Below, in pieces: positions 4,865-5,420 of a DNA stretch of 5,420 nt. Location of the stretch: positions 1-5,420 of the forward strand of contig JADGQD010000138.1 of NCBI GenBank assembly GCA_017882065.1. Direction: 5' to 3'. The position numbers and the translations under genes were made by a program. The notes beneath the pieces are model-generated. The model was not told the DNA's origin and ran no database searches. It was given only the letters and a program-made list of their open reading frames with translations. Numbering within the stretch: position 1 is the stretch's first letter; every line of letters starts with the position of its first letter. This DNA is from Anaerolineales bacterium. Lineage in GTDB: Bacteria; Chloroflexota; Anaerolineae; Anaerolineales; Villigracilaceae.

Positions 4865-5420
4865 TTATTTTGGATAAATCATCTCTTCTGGGCGGACGAA
4901 TTTGTCGAATTCCTCTTCGGTCACAAAACCACCCGCGACGGCTTCTTCACGCAGCGTGCTGCCGTTCTTCAGGGCCAATTTTGCGATACTGGCCGCCTTG
5001 TCGTAACCGATGTGCGGGGTCAGGGCGGTGATTAGCATGAGCGATTTTTCCATCAACTCGGCAATCCGGTCGCGATTCGGCTCAATTCCCACGATACAGT
5101 GATCGGTTAGACTCACGACTGCATCGCCGAGCAGTCGGATGGACTGGAGCACGTTGTAGGCAATCACAGGTTTGAAAACGTTGAGTTCCAGTTGCCCTTG
5201 CGCACCGGCAAACGTGACCGTGGTGTGGTTGCCCATCACCTGGGCGCAGACCATGCTCATGGCTTCACATTGGGTCGGATTCACTTTGCCCGGCATGATG
5301 GAAGAGCCAGGCTCATTTTCGGGCAGGGACAGCTCGCCGAACCCGCAGCGCGGACCTGAAGCCAGGAGGCGGATATCATTGGCGATTTTGTTGAGACTCA
5401 CCGCGATGGTATTCAACACC
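4865..5420 (-). CDS. fumC: Class II fumarate hydratase, C-terminal part (5' end outside window)
   Basis: The frame is open to the right edge; 185 codons including the stop are visible, about 40% of the usual 460-aa enzyme. The GTG codon at 5419 is internal. The fumarase/aspartase superfamily signature [10 protein letters not shown] is intact at visible residues 38-47, with the mobile serine loop that carries the catalytic base and the substrate-binding Lys and Asn. Segments such as [64 protein letters not shown] and HIGYDKAA follow E. coli FumC closely, favouring fumarase over aspartase or argininosuccinate lyase. It interconverts fumarate and malate in the TCA cycle, as an iron-independent homotetramer in this class. 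The C-terminal small domain is complete, ending in EEMIYPK and TAA. No clear intrinsic terminator follows directly. Confidence 0.95.
   Translation of the reverse strand, partial: VLNTIAVSLNKIANDIRLLASGPRCGFGELSLPENEPGSSIMPGKVNPTQCEAMSMVCAQVMGNHTTVTFAGAQGQLELNVFKPVIAYNVLQSIRLLGDAVVSLTDHCIVGIEPNRDRIAELMEKSLMLITALTPHIGYDKAASIAKLALKNGSTLREEAVAGGFVTEEEFDKFVRPEEMIYPK

Noticed and set aside
1..5420. A new defence or other multi-gene system
   Set aside because: All six sizeable genes belong to common housekeeping or metabolic families, with mixed orientations and separate promoters. Nothing indicates a functional module.

Overview
The window (5420 bases, about 55% GC by eye) looks like ordinary chromosomal DNA from a free-living bacterium, most likely a member of the Chloroflexota (Anaerolineae-like). 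That placement is an inference. It rests on the combination of a FabL-type enoyl-ACP reductase, a glycine-rich single-RRM RNA-binding protein, a lipoprotein cupredoxin, a class II fumarase and a dispersed repeat of the TCATTGCGAG...GCAATCTC type. There are no tRNA or rRNA genes, insertion sequences, phage genes or CRISPR arrays.

Layout from left to right: the 3' part of a cyclase-family (kynurenine-formamidase-like) hydrolase runs rightward to 411. It converges on a leftward RRM gene (462-842), with a strong hairpin terminator between them. Upstream of the RRM gene is a leader of about 100 nt containing a second terminator-like hairpin, then an extended -10 promoter, then a perfect 17-bp inverted repeat closed by a GAA loop. 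Next, all leftward, come a plastocyanin-like lipoprotein (1128-1487), a FabL-like enoyl-ACP reductase (1562-2344) and a P-loop kinase-like protein of the FlaR/topology-modulation type (2481-3029). Each has its own likely promoter, so this is probably not a tight operon. A divergent region at about 3030-3123 has a symmetric -10 element and a four-copy heptamer array. It precedes a rightward class III aminotransferase (3124-4476). A 388-base gene-free stretch follows, holding palindromes, a dispersed repeat and a long-stem hairpin with a T-tract. The window ends inside a leftward fumC gene (4865-5420, its 5' part outside the window).

The genes are metabolically mixed: fatty-acid elongation, electron transfer at the membrane, TCA cycle, amino-group transfer and RNA binding. 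I see no shared pathway and no convincing new multi-gene system. The parts most worth a second look are non-coding: the possible attenuator in the RRM-gene leader, the GCGAAGC-tipped inverted repeat, the heptamer array in the aminotransferase leader, the paired symmetric -10 elements, the reused CCCGCAGG hairpin stem, and a possible tiny membrane peptide at 2409-2480.
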